Translations under genes and position numbers: made by a program
Assembly (NCBI GenBank): GCA_026984135.1
Contig: JALSSR010000208.1
Coordinates: 1-40,576, forward strand
Reading direction: 5' to 3'
Length of the DNA: 40,576 nt
DNA from: Bacteroidales bacterium
GTDB taxonomy: Bacteria; Bacteroidota; Bacteroidia; Bacteroidales; JAADJA01
Part shown: positions 1 to 8,400 of the stretch, one piece after another
How positions within the stretch are numbered: position 1 is the first letter of the stretch
Layout of the letters: each line of letters begins with the position of its first letter
Notes under the pieces: model-generated
What the model saw: the letters and a program-made list of their open reading frames with translations, nothing else
What the model was told of the DNA's origin: nothing
Databases searched by the model: none

Positions 1-788
1 GTTCCGTTGTTATTTACAAAAACATCTGTAGCATCAATTGAAGAGACTGTTATATCTTCATTGTAACTACCGGGGGAAAATCCGGCTTTCATTCTGGTAA
101 AGATTGTTGTTGATGAAACAGTACCACCGGTTTGCGTCAGAATTATGATGTTTGTAAATCCGAAAGTTGAGGTTAAAGATATTTCAAAATGTGCAGGAGC
201 TGACAGAGTTATGTTGTCGGTTAAATCGGTTCCGCTTACGGAAAATGATTGTTCGTCTGAAGGTCCGTTTCCCTGGTAATATGCGAATCCTGATAATGTA
301 TCAGGATTAACGGAGATTACCGGAGCAGGACCGGACAAATTACCGGTTAGAACAAGATCATTTATCCTCAAATCTCTTGTTCCGTCTGTTTTAGACCATC
401 TTAACCTGACATTCGTACTTGAAACAATGCCGATATCCCATACAAAATCTGTATAACTATTCGGAATGCCGGATATTATATGCGTTCCTCCGTTCCAGGT
501 TGTTCCACCGTCTGTTGAAATCTCAATTGTGCATTCGGGTGCCGTACCCGAGCCGTATGACCTCAGGTTGGAGGTTAGTTGAAGGCCGGAGTATCCGTTC
601 AGATCGTAAGCGGGACTTATAACATATTCGCCGTCGGTTATCAAATAATAGCCTGATTGTTGTATTCCTTCATTAACCCAACCGGCAGGTAAGTCGGAAC
701 AGCCGTTGCTGAATATTGTTTCCTGACTAAATCCCGTGTAAGATATTGCGGTTAATAATATAATAATTAGTAGCTTATATTGTTTCAT
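1..788 (-). CDS. Secreted beta-sandwich protein, C-terminus beyond window edge
   Basis: The reading frame opens with ATG at 788 and runs without a stop to the window edge, giving 262 residues of an incomplete protein. Residues 1-22 form a signal peptide ending near GFSQ. Next comes a jelly-roll-like segment (about 23-135) containing STDGGTTWNGG. It is followed by an Ig-like repeat (about 140-255) beginning VNPDTLSGF and containing the FSVSGTDLTDNITLSAP type of pattern, which recurs in many large secreted Bacteroidota proteins. It starts 26 bases after the endonuclease I gene, so the two are probably cotranscribed. The missing part could hold more repeats and a sorting domain. No enzymatic motif is visible, and the specific role is unknown. 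Confidence 0.8.
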   Translation of the reverse strand, partial: MKQYKLLIIILLTAISYTGFSQETIFSNGCSDLPAGWVNEGIQQSGYYLITDGEYVISPAYDLNGYSGLQLTSNLRSYGSGTAPECTIEISTDGGTTWNGGTHIISGIPNSYTDFVWDIGIVSSTNVRLRWSKTDGTRDLRINDLVLTGNLSGPAPVISVNPDTLSGFAYYQGNGPSDEQSFSVSGTDLTDNITLSAPAHFEISLTSTFGFTNIIILTQTGGTVSSTTIFTRMKAGFSPGSYNEDITVSSIDATDVFVNNNG

Positions 789-814
789 AGTTTGTTTGTC
801 AGTTAATTGTATAA

Positions 815-1960
815 TTAATTGCTTGTCGTAATACTTACCTGCATTATATTTCCATCTGTTTTATAATCTATGGAAGTGCCAGAGCCGGAATAGCCGAATA
901 TTTTAAAGTAATAAGTTGTGTTCGGTTCCAGATTGTCGAACATACAATTTTCGACTCCGTAGTTCACGTTCAGGTTCCAGAAGTCATCGGAAACTGAGAT
1001 TCCGTCAACGGGAATTGCAATCGCATCGAATCCGCTGTCGCTCATTCTGATAAGGTAAGCATCCGGCAGATAGGTGCCTGTTGCATCCGTCCAGGTGAGC
1101 GTTATGTTTTGTGCTGCAAAGTCTGTAGCCTGGTAAGCGGGTTCCGTGGCAAGACCGTCGCCCCATATCAATCCAATATATTCGGGGTGATCAATAAACG
1201 GATTTCTGTTATTTTGAAGATTGTAAATAGCATTGTTTCTATCTATTTCTTTTTGGCTTACAGGGTCGTTATTACTCCACTCAACGAGCATATTTTTAGC
1301 CCATTCTTTAAGCTGACTTCCGTCAACCATATCGCTACCGGGCCAGCTTCCGTCTTCACCGTAATAGCGTGTTGCCATATAGAAATAGTTACGAGCCACA
1401 TCACCTTTGTATTCGTCAATGGGTTCAAATACGGTGCCGCTGTAACCCGGGTATATACAACTGCCCAGTTTACTTCCGTTCTGTGAAATCCAGGTATAAG
1501 AACCCACTTCTCCGTACGGGTAATTACTTCGCTGGCTATTCACAAATCCGTCGGCGGGCATAACCTGAAAAAGGTCTGAATACATCGGAGAAACCTCCCC
1601 TCCGAACCAGCTTTTGGGAAAAGTATGTTCCCTGTTGTAACAGTCACCTTCCTGGGAATATGTACCGCATTGGTCACCGCCGAAGGTGTATTCATACGGA
1701 GGTGTTCCACCCGGAACATCGGAATAGATATCCCACACTTTTCCGTTGGATTTTGCATCGGTGCTTTGGAAGTCTGTCCACAGTTGACTGTACGACCTGA
1801 CCGTGTGGTTATCAATAATATCGTGCAAGGCCGACTGCAAAGGTGTTCCGCTCAAGCCCGCAGCCGGATCGTAGTATCCCGGAGGTATTTGGCCGTATAA
1901 TAAAGCAGGCCATAATAATAGTTGAAAATAAAAAATAAAATTAAAAGATAGTCTGTTCAT
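815..1960 (-). CDS. Secreted endonuclease I (EndA/NucM family) with fibronectin type III-like domain
   Basis: This 381-residue protein has a signal peptide (about 1-24, ending LLYGQ). The nuclease domain spans roughly 25-265 and carries the family signature NREHTFPKSW, with general-base His112 and metal-binding residues nearby. ARNYFYMATRYYG, further on, is also typical of the family. These enzymes are periplasmic or extracellular Mg2+-dependent nucleases that cut DNA and sometimes RNA non-specifically. Residues about 275-378 form a fibronectin type III-like domain (LTWTDATG ... PNTTYYFKIFGYS). No T9SS sorting domain is visible, so it is probably periplasmic or released in another way. A promoter sits just upstream, and the next gene (788 to 1) follows after 26 bases. 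Nutrient or phosphate scavenging from DNA is the likely role. Confidence 0.9.
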   Translation of the reverse strand: MNRLSFNFIFYFQLLLWPALLYGQIPPGYYDPAAGLSGTPLQSALHDIIDNHTVRSYSQLWTDFQSTDAKSNGKVWDIYSDVPGGTPPYEYTFGGDQCGTYSQEGDCYNREHTFPKSWFGGEVSPMYSDLFQVMPADGFVNSQRSNYPYGEVGSYTWISQNGSKLGSCIYPGYSGTVFEPIDEYKGDVARNYFYMATRYYGEDGSWPGSDMVDGSQLKEWAKNMLVEWSNNDPVSQKEIDRNNAIYNLQNNRNPFIDHPEYIGLIWGDGLATEPAYQATDFAAQNITLTWTDATGTYLPDAYLIRMSDSGFDAIAIPVDGISVSDDFWNLNVNYGVENCMFDNLEPNTTYYFKIFGYSGSGTSIDYKTDGNIMQVSITTSN

Positions 1961-1986
1961 AGTACATATTTAACATTATGGGGATG

Positions 1987-1994
1987 CAAAAGTA
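1987..1994 (-). promoter_or_regulatory. Bacteroidota -7 promoter element for endonuclease I
   Basis: On the minus strand this reads TACTTTTG, a perfect match to the Bacteroidota -7 consensus TAnnTTTG. It lies 27 bases upstream of the ATG at 1960, which predicts a leader of about 20 bases. The upstream TTTG element is not clear at the expected spacing. It fills the gap between the RNase H stop at 1995 and the nuclease start, so the nuclease probably has its own promoter. Confidence 0.6.
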
Positions 1995-2627
1995 CTATTT
2001 TCTTCCGAAGTCGGCAGGAATTTCACCCCAGTATTTTGTTTCCCATTTCAGGATTTCATTTGGGAAATCGTTATTTTTCAACCATACCAAAGCTCTGTCC
2101 ACCATTTGGAAAAGTTTTTCGTTTTTTGGCCGGCGCCGAAGGTTTGTTTTGATTTTTTTCTTTTTGACCCAGCTTATAGCAGTACGCGAATCGGAATAAA
2201 TCGGGATTTTACTACCTTTTTGTTTTAGCAATGCCAAACCATGGACAAGTGCAAGAAATTCGCCGATATTGACTGTTCCTTCCGGAAACGGTCCTTGTCT
2301 GAATATTTCTCTTCCGGAGCTTGTATAAACGCCTCTGTATTCCAGTACTCCCGGGTTTCCTGCGCAGGCGGCATCAACCGACAAGCTGTTTGCAACGGGG
2401 TTTCCCACAAGTTTACGTTTGTCATCGGTAAAGTTGAGGATACGTTCATCCATACCGATATAGTTTTCGCTTCCCTCTCTGAAAGCTTTTTCGGCAAGCT
2501 CTTTATCTTTGAATGATTTAAAAACCGGATTTGGATAGCCTGTGATTTGCTTTTTACATTCATCCCAGGTTTGGTATATTCCCGGGGTATTTCCTTTCCA
2601 GACCACATAAACTTTTTTAGCTGCCAT
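1995..2627 (-). CDS. rnhA: Ribonuclease HI with N-terminal hybrid-binding (viroplasmin-like) domain
   Basis: The protein has 210 residues. The N-terminal domain (about 1-48), with KKVYVVWKGNTPGIYQTW and FKSFKDKELAEKAF, is the RNase H1 RNA:DNA hybrid-binding domain (caulimovirus viroplasmin type). The catalytic RNase H domain covers about 75-210, with the acidic residues of SVDAA, NIGEFLAL, YSDSRTA and the terminal GEIPADFGRK. It degrades RNA in RNA:DNA hybrids during replication and repair. I chose ATG 2627. A TTG 30 bases further upstream would add MGGVKLFYCD, but that lies inside the hairpin terminator of the preceding gene and breaks the usual N-terminus. The terminal GEIPADFGRK is a common Bacteroidota form of the last active-site segment. 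Confidence 0.93.
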   Translation of the reverse strand: MAAKKVYVVWKGNTPGIYQTWDECKKQITGYPNPVFKSFKDKELAEKAFREGSENYIGMDERILNFTDDKRKLVGNPVANSLSVDAACAGNPGVLEYRGVYTSSGREIFRQGPFPEGTVNIGEFLALVHGLALLKQKGSKIPIYSDSRTAISWVKKKKIKTNLRRRPKNEKLFQMVDRALVWLKNNDFPNEILKWETKYWGEIPADFGRK

Positions 2628-2635
2628 ATCGCAAT

Positions 2636-2671
2636 AAAAAAGCTTTACACCTCCCAATGAAATGTAAAGCT
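2636..2671 (-). terminator. Rho-independent terminator after the small PID-CTERM-like gene
   Basis: On the minus strand, AGCTTTACA (2671-2663) and TGTAAAGCT (2649-2641) form a perfect 9-bp stem with a 13-base loop, followed directly by a run of T (2640-2636). It lies between the stop at 2697 and the RNase H start at 2627, so it should end the transcript of the small upstream gene. Confidence 0.8.
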
Positions 2672-2696
2672 ATTAATAAATACATCTGATAATTAA

Positions 2697-2924
2697 TTAT
2701 TCCTCCTTATTAAGGAAAAATGTCTTTTTGGTTCCGTATGCCGCACCCATTACCAACATAACTATTAGTCCGCCGCCAATCGGCGCTCCTCCGCCAACAG
2801 GAAGGTCTCCTCCTCCGGGACCTCCGGAACCCGGATCAGGCGGATTATCCGCAAATATATTTGACACAAAAGGGCTTGCTGTGAAAAACAGGACGATCAG
2901 GACTGAAGTAATAAGTTTTTTCAT
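2697..2924 (-). CDS. Small secreted Gly/Pro-rich protein with PID-CTERM-like sorting tail
   Basis: This 75-residue protein has three parts. A signal peptide (about 1-25) ends near NIFA. A Pro/Gly-rich linker follows (PPDPGSGGPGGGDLPVGGG). The tail has a short motif (GGAPIGGG), a hydrophobic stretch (LIVMLVMGAAYG) and a basic end (TKKTFFLNKEE). This motif, membrane helix and positive patch resemble the PID-CTERM class of Bacteroidota sorting signals, in which a P-I-[DG]-G-G motif precedes LLxAGAAYGxKK. Such proteins are often tiny and most have no known function. It stands alone between its own promoter and terminator, and no sortase-like enzyme is in the window. It is clearly a gene (signal peptide, promoter, terminator), but its function is unknown. 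Confidence 0.72.
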   Translation of the reverse strand: MKKLITSVLIVLFFTASPFVSNIFADNPPDPGSGGPGGGDLPVGGGAPIGGGLIVMLVMGAAYGTKKTFFLNKEE

Positions 2925-2991
2925 AACGCTATATTTTGATAAGAAGTAGTTTTAATACATAATTTTAATTTTCAAACTTCGCAGATTTTGA

Positions 2992-3007
2992 TTGTACAAA
3001 TGTACAA
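2992..3007 (-). promoter_or_regulatory. -7 promoter element inside a 16-bp inverted repeat
   Basis: On the minus strand, positions 3004-2997 read TACATTTG, a perfect TAnnTTTG match. The element sits within TTGTACA-AA-TGTACAA (7-bp arms, 2-base spacer, 2992-3007). A TTG at 3024-3022 lies 17 bases upstream and could serve as the -33 element. Transcription would start near 2990, leaving a leader of about 65 bases before the ATG at 2924. The symmetry may mark an operator, but no regulator is apparent nearby. Confidence 0.5.
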
Positions 3008-3129
3008 TTTCTTTTTAAAAAGTCAAGAGTTTTTAAAAAAAATTTTTTTTTATTCGGCTCCAATTCCCGATTTGTTTTTTATATGAATAAAAAAAGAGAG
3101 ATATTAATTTAATAAATAATTGAATTACT

Positions 3130-3137
3130 TATCTTTG
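3130..3137 (+). promoter_or_regulatory. -7 promoter element that fixes the start of the pseudouridine synthase
   Basis: TATCTTTG matches TAnnTTTG exactly. It lies 21 bases upstream of ATG 3159 but downstream of the in-frame TTG at 3120, so a transcript from here could not use that TTG. No good TTTG is present 19-21 bases upstream of it. Confidence 0.6.
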
Positions 3138-3158
3138 CAAAAGTTTAAAAATATAATT

Positions 3159-3995
3159 ATGACACGAAATAACAGGCGGGAAGATAATAGAAAAAAGAGT
3201 GATTTGAAGAAAAAATATACCGGTGGGGTACGAAAAAAGGTTGAAAAAACTAATGATAAAGGGAAATTTTCGCCGGATGGGATGATAAGGCTGAATAAAT
3301 TTATAGCGAATGCCGGTATTTGTTCAAGAAGGGATGCTGATCAGCTTATTGAATCGGGAGTAATCAGAATTAACGGGAAAACAGTTACCGAACTTGGTAC
3401 CAAGGTTGCTCCCGGTGACAAAGTACAATATGGAAATCAAACTCTTAGACGGGAGAAATTATATTATGTTTTGTTAAATAAACCGAAAGGTTTTATTACA
3501 ACAACAGATGATCCCGGAAACCGGAAAACGGTTATGGAATTGGTTAAAAATGCTTGCAAAGAGAGAATTTATCCTGTCGGGAGACTTGATAAAAACACAA
3601 CCGGTTTGCTTTTATTCACAAATGACGGTGATTTAGCCAAACGATTGACACACCCGAAACATAGAATCAAGAAAGTTTATCATGTAGTTTTGGACAAAAG
3701 AGTGTCGAAGAATGATATGTTAAAAATTGCCGAAGGATTTATGCTGGATGACGGTTTCGTTAAAGCTGATGCAATTGCTTTTGTAACCGATTCGGATAAT
3801 AAAAAAGAGGTTGGTATTGAACTCCATTCGGGACGCAACAGGATTGTGAGACGTATTTTCGAATCCCTTGGATACAGGGTTGAAAAGCTGGACAGGGTTG
3901 CTTTTGCAGGTCTTACAAAAAAGGATATTCCGAGGGGTAAATGGAGGTACTTAACCGATAAGGAAATATCATTTCTGAAAATGTCAAAAAAATAG
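3159..3995 (+). CDS. RsuA/RluB-family pseudouridine synthase
   Basis: The protein has 278 residues. A very basic N-terminal tail (about 1-40, rich in Lys, Arg and Asn) precedes an S4 RNA-binding domain (about 44-100: IRLNKFIANAGICSRRDADQLI). The catalytic domain (about 105-275) contains GRLDKNTTGLLLFTNDGDLA, in which Asp144 is the conserved catalytic aspartate. These enzymes isomerise a specific uridine in 16S or 23S rRNA. RluB, RluF and RsuA cannot be told apart safely from sequence alone; the two-domain form with a basic tail is common in Bacteroidota and often annotated rluB. ATG 3159 is preferred to TTG 3120 because the promoter lies between them. The lipoprotein gene follows about 60 bases after the stop. 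Confidence 0.9.
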   Translation: MTRNNRREDNRKKSDLKKKYTGGVRKKVEKTNDKGKFSPDGMIRLNKFIANAGICSRRDADQLIESGVIRINGKTVTELGTKVAPGDKVQYGNQTLRREKLYYVLLNKPKGFITTTDDPGNRKTVMELVKNACKERIYPVGRLDKNTTGLLLFTNDGDLAKRLTHPKHRIKKVYHVVLDKRVSKNDMLKIAEGFMLDDGFVKADAIAFVTDSDNKKEVGIELHSGRNRIVRRIFESLGYRVEKLDRVAFAGLTKKDIPRGKWRYLTDKEISFLKMSKK

Positions 3996-4055
3996 GCCGG
4001 GATTCAAAAAAATTTAATAATTATGCAAAATATTTACAAAATAACATTCTTAAAT

Positions 4056-4649
4056 ATGAAAAAATTATTCTTTTTGCTTTTTGCTGCATCAATGCTTGCA
4101 GCCTGCAACAATTCAGAAAACAGTGCAACAACGGAAACCTCTACTGACAAGCAGGTTTCGGAAGCTCCTGTTGCCGTTACACTTGCCGAATTCAGCGATA
4201 AAGCGAGTGACCTTGTCGGGAAACAAATCGTCTTTACCGGGATAGTGGATCACACTTGTAAACATGGCGGAAAACGGATGTTTCTCGTTGACGAAAATTC
4301 GGATGCATCCTTAAAGGTTGAATCGGGTGAAAATATTTCCAGCTTTGACGCAAGCCTCGAAGGAAGCGAAGTTAAAGTTGTGGGTGTGGTTAATGAAAAA
4401 GTAATTGACAAAGCCTATCTCGACGAATGGGAAGCCGATGTTCAAAAAGAGATCGAAAGTTCAAAAAACCTACACATGGGAAACCACGAAAAGGGAAAAG
4501 AAAAGGAAGAGGATAACGAAGCGGAAGAGAGTATGAACCAGATAAAAAATCTGAGAAAGATGCTTGCCGAATCAGGGAAAGATCATCTTTCTTTTTATTC
4601 TGTGGATTGTGTTGAATATGAAGTTATTCCGACTAAGGAAGATAAATAA
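4056..4649 (+). CDS. OB-fold-like lipoprotein with HxCxH motif
   Basis: This 197-residue protein (from ATG 4056) has a short lipoprotein signal, MKKLFFLLFAASMLAAC, with lipidated Cys17. After a Ser/Thr-rich linker, residues about 41-130 resemble an OB-fold of the tRNA_anti-like type (VTLAEFSDKASDLVGKQIVFTGIVDH ... VKVVGVVNEK). His66, Cys68 and His70 in HTCKHGGKR could bind metal or haem. The rest (about 130-185) is highly charged and probably helical, with runs of Glu and Lys. Conserved lipoproteins of this kind are known in Bacteroidota, but I know of no assigned function. A start at 4023 would add 11 residues before the signal and is less typical. A strong terminator follows, and a PepSY-type membrane protein gene comes next. 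Confidence 0.75.
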   Translation: MKKLFFLLFAASMLAACNNSENSATTETSTDKQVSEAPVAVTLAEFSDKASDLVGKQIVFTGIVDHTCKHGGKRMFLVDENSDASLKVESGENISSFDASLEGSEVKVVGVVNEKVIDKAYLDEWEADVQKEIESSKNLHMGNHEKGKEKEEDNEAEESMNQIKNLRKMLAESGKDHLSFYSVDCVEYEVIPTKEDK

Positions 4650-4659
4650 TTTCTTGGCA

Positions 4660-4689
4660 GGTCAGGTTATTTTTCCTGACCTTTTTTTT
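4660..4689 (+). terminator. Rho-independent terminator after the OB-fold lipoprotein gene
   Basis: GGTCAGG and CCTGACC form a perfect 7-bp stem around an 8-base T-rich loop, followed by eight T residues. It lies 10 bases after the stop at 4649. It ends only 20 bases before the next start at 4710, so that gene relies on partial read-through or on a promoter I could not identify. Confidence 0.88.
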
Positions 4690-4709
4690 GTTGTGTAAAA
4701 TTTTTTCGG

Positions 4710-5267
4710 ATGAAAATTAAATGGAGGAAATGGAATCGCGCTATCCATCGCGATCTTGGGTATATCTTTTTTGCTATGACTGTTATTTATGCACTGTCCG
4801 GAATAGCGATAAATCATATTAACGACTGGAATCCGAACTATGTCATTAAATCAAAAGATGTACATGTTAACCTGCCGGCAAACAAAAACGAGATCAGCAA
4901 ACAGACAATTTTGAACATGCTCAAACAGTTTGGGGAGGAAGATAATTACAAAAAACATTATTTTCCGGGCGGGACAAGGCTAAAAGTCTTCCTTGACGGC
5001 GGAAACCTGGTGGTTGACCTTCAGTCGGGAAATGGTGTTTTGGAAAACATTCACCGAAGACCCGTTTTTCACGCAGTTAATTTTTTACACTATAATCCGG
5101 GAAAATGGTGGACATGGTTTTCCGATATTTTTGCCGGTGCATTAATTATATTGGCCATAACAGGACTTTTTATTATCCGGGGTAAAAACGGTATAAAAAG
5201 ACGGGGTGCAATTCTTACAATTATCGGAATAATTATTCCAATTCTTTACTTAATATTTTTTTATTAG
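4710..5267 (+). CDS. PepSY-associated transmembrane protein
   Basis: The protein has 185 residues. The N-terminus, KWRKWNRAIHRDLGYIFF, followed by a membrane segment (about 15-36, ending SGIAINHINDWNP), is typical of the PepSY-associated TM family. A periplasmic loop (about 37-120) carries the PepSY-like part, including HRRPVFHAVNFLHYNPGKWW. Two more membrane segments follow (about 135-158 and 165-184). Larger family members are linked to iron or siderophore reduction, and their conserved histidines may hold haem; the short Bacteroidota form has no firm role. His13, His94, His99 and His105 are candidate ligands. It lies 60 bases after the OB-fold lipoprotein gene, with a terminator between them, so a shared function is only a suggestion. 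Confidence 0.8.
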   Translation: MKIKWRKWNRAIHRDLGYIFFAMTVIYALSGIAINHINDWNPNYVIKSKDVHVNLPANKNEISKQTILNMLKQFGEEDNYKKHYFPGGTRLKVFLDGGNLVVDLQSGNGVLENIHRRPVFHAVNFLHYNPGKWWTWFSDIFAGALIILAITGLFIIRGKNGIKRRGAILTIIGIIIPILYLIFFY

Positions 5268-5334
5268 AAAAATATTATATAACTTGCGGCTGTTATTAAA
5301 GAAAAAAGAGTGTTTTTTCTTAAGTATTTTAGCT

Positions 5335-5361
5335 ATAAAGCTTTGATAGAGGGAGCTTTAT
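5335..5361. other. Hairpin upstream of the hybrid kinase gene
   Basis: ATAAAGCT and AGCTTTAT form a perfect 8-bp stem with an 11-base loop. It sits in the 185-base gap between the PepSY gene (stop 5267) and the kinase start (5453). No T-run follows on the plus strand, so it is a poor terminator. It could be a leader structure or a binding site. A second, smaller repeat (AATCAA/TTGATT) lies near 5380-5400. Nothing else in this gap is recognisable. Confidence 0.35.
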
Positions 5362-5452
5362 GCCGAGATAAACAGCAAATCAAGTGAAGTGCTTATTTGA
5401 TTCTGAAAGAATGAAAATAGTGTGCTTTTGGTAAAATAAGAGGTAAATTATT

Positions 5453-8400
5453 ATGTCTGTGAAAGACATTAATGAAAAAAATTTAGAGAACCGTGAAAAG
5501 GGATTGGCTAATCCCGATGTCGGACAAAAAACCGGTGTGCCTGATAAAAAATTATTATCGGGTAAAGTGAGGTTTTTTGAAGATATCCTGCAGGCCTTGC
5601 CCGATACACTTATCGCTATTTTTAATAGGGACGGGAAGTATATTGAAGTTTGGGGAAGTCCTGATTTTAGCAATCTCAACTACCTGTCACCCGATAGACT
5701 CAGGGGAAAACTGCAAAAAGAGATTTTACCACCTGCATCCGCCGCTGTATTGCAAAACAAGATTGAAGAGGTTTTCGACACCGAGAAACCCGAAATGTTC
5801 AGACTCAGACCTGAAACACCCGCCGGGGTTAAGCGGCTGGAAGTATATCTTTCACCGTTACCTTCGGAGGATGACAAGCCGACTTTAGTGGTCGGGGTTT
5901 TCAGAAATATAACGGAGGCTGTAAGCCGTGAGGAAAAATTTGCTTTAACATCCGAAAAATTTGAAAATTTTATTGACAAGGCTCCTGAAGGATTGGCTTC
6001 ACTGAATTCAAAAGGAATAGTAACTTATTTAAACAATACCCTTCTTGAAATATCCGGTTTTGATGAGAGTGATTTTATTGGGAAAAAATTCTCCAAATTA
6101 CCGATTCTCCTTCCCGAAGACTATTCCGGATATGAGAATATTCTTGACACTATCATAAAAAGTCGCACCAATGAAGTGTTTGAGCTTGAGTGGAAGACAA
6201 ATGACGGTAAAACCCGTTGGAGTGAACTGCATTTTGTGCCTATATTAAAGAATGAGCGCTTCACGGGTTTTAACATTACATTTATTGATATCACCGAAAG
6301 GAAAAATATAGAAAGCGACCTTATAAAAAGCAAGCAGGCATATAAAATTATCATCGAAAATGCCCGTGAAGCAATTTTTGTGCTTCAGGACAGTCATATT
6401 AAATTTTGTAATTCGAGAATGCTCAGGCTTGTTGATAGTAGTATGAATGAACTTGAGATATCGCTTATTAATGAGTTCATCCATCCGCATGATTATCGCA
6501 TTTTCAATAAGGCTACCTCCGACAAACTTGCCGGTTCTTCAGATACGGAAAAAACTGTTTTCCGGATTATTGATAAAAGTGGGAACATCAAATGGGTTGA
6601 GTGTAATTTTGTTGTTATAGACTGGGAAGGTAAACCGGCACTACTGTCGTTTGCAAGCGATATAACCGTTCAGAGAAACTTAAGAGAAAAGGAAAAGCAA
6701 TACCTTAAAAGTCTGGAATTGCTTTCGGAGAAATCTATGGAGTTTGCCGAGCTTAAGCCCGGAGATGATGTTTACGGTTTTCTTGGGGAGAAACTTTTGG
6801 AAATGATTGAAGGGGCGGTAATTGTGATTCTTTCCTATGACCGGATAACCAGCCGGATAAAGATTGAACACCTTGCCGGGGAAGGGATATTGAAGGTTAA
6901 ATTTGAAAAGATTATTTCAGAAAAACATACCGGTTTCGGTACAAAGGTTAATGCCGACCTGCTCAGAGATCTTTTATACGGAAAATTACTTAAGTACAAT
7001 GATGGTCTTTTTGAACTTGGGAATACTATCTTTCCGCGGGCTATTTACAAAGAAGTAAAAAATCTGGACGAGCTTGGTGATATATATATGATTGGCCTTG
7101 CGGAAGATAATGTTGTCTTTGGAAATGCAATGATATTCCTTCCGAAGGGTGTTCAGATCGGTAATGCTGAAACAATTGAAACAATAATTAAGTTCGGCTC
7201 AATTGCCTTGCAAAGAAATCTTGTGGAAGATGCTCTTCGTGCAAGCGAGGAAAAGTACAGAAGAATATTTGAATCATACCAGGATGTTTATTTTAAACTT
7301 GATATTGACGGTACAATCATAGAAATAAGCCCTTCGGTAGAGAAAACAGGAGGCTATACCCCGGATGAATTACAGGGTGAGCCTGTTGATAAACTATATT
7401 TCGATGCTACCGAACTATCCTCAATAAACCGGATTCTTTTTAAAAACGGAATGGTTGAGGATAGAGATATCAAACTGTTGAAAAAGGATAAATCGGTGAT
7501 ATTTGCATCGTTAAATGCAAAGTTGCTTAGAAGTGAAACCGGAAAGCCTGTTGGTGTAGAGGGAGTCATCAGAGATATTACCGAAAGGATAAAGGCAGAA
7601 GATGATTTCAGGAAAAGTGAGGAGAAAATGCGAACGCTTGCCGATTTTACCTATAACTGGGAATATTGGTTAGGCCCTGACGGAGAGATGGTTTATATGT
7701 CGCCTTCTTCGGAACGAATTACCGGATACAGTGCCGATGAATTTATTAAAAACCCCGATTTACTGGTGGAGATAACTCATCCGGATGATACAGGGTCATT
7801 TAAAAATCATCTCATTAAGGAAAAAGAACTGGATAGGGTACTTGAATTTGATTACAGAATAGTTACACGGCAGAATAAGGTTAAGTGGATAAATCATATT
7901 TGTCAGAAAGTGTATGGAGATGACGGAAGATATCTCGGACGCAGGGCAAGTAACAAGGATATTACAGACAGAAAAATTGCCGAAGAAGAATTGCGTAACA
8001 GCGAAGAGCGGTTCAAAGCACTTTTTTATGAGGCACCGGATGCTATCGTTGTCCAGAACTACAAGGGGATAATTATTGATGCTAACCCTGCCGCTTACAA
8101 ACTTTACGGTGTTGAAAAAGACAAGTTTATCGGGGAATCAATTTTTGAGTTTGTGCCAAAGGAAAACAGAGAGGAGTTCAAGGTTGATTTTTCGTTGTGG
8201 ACTGAAGGAAAGCCGGAAAGTAAACGGTGTTTAATTGTTTCATCCGGCGGAGAATCAATTCCTGTTGAAATCCACTCCAGCAAAATACAATATTCGGGTA
8301 AAGAAGCTTTGATGTTTAATATTAGAGACATCACCGCAATTGTTGAATCGGAAAAGAGATTAAAGGAAGCCAAAGAAAAGGCGGAACAAGCCGATATGCT

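Noticed and set aside
2628-2657. TTG start of RNase H at 2657
   Set aside because: It lies in the terminator hairpin of the preceding gene and adds 10 residues not typical of the hybrid-binding domain.
3035-3051. A8T9 tract as part of a replication origin
   Set aside because: No DnaA-box cluster or dnaA/dnaN neighbourhood; it is more likely a bent intergenic tract upstream of two divergent promoters.
3120-3158. TTG start of the pseudouridine synthase at 3120
   Set aside because: The -7 element at 3130-3137 lies downstream of it, so the transcript would not contain this codon.
5335-5400. Riboswitch upstream of the hybrid kinase
   Set aside because: No known riboswitch core (c-di-GMP, cobalamin, TPP, SAM) could be recognised; only two short hairpins are present.
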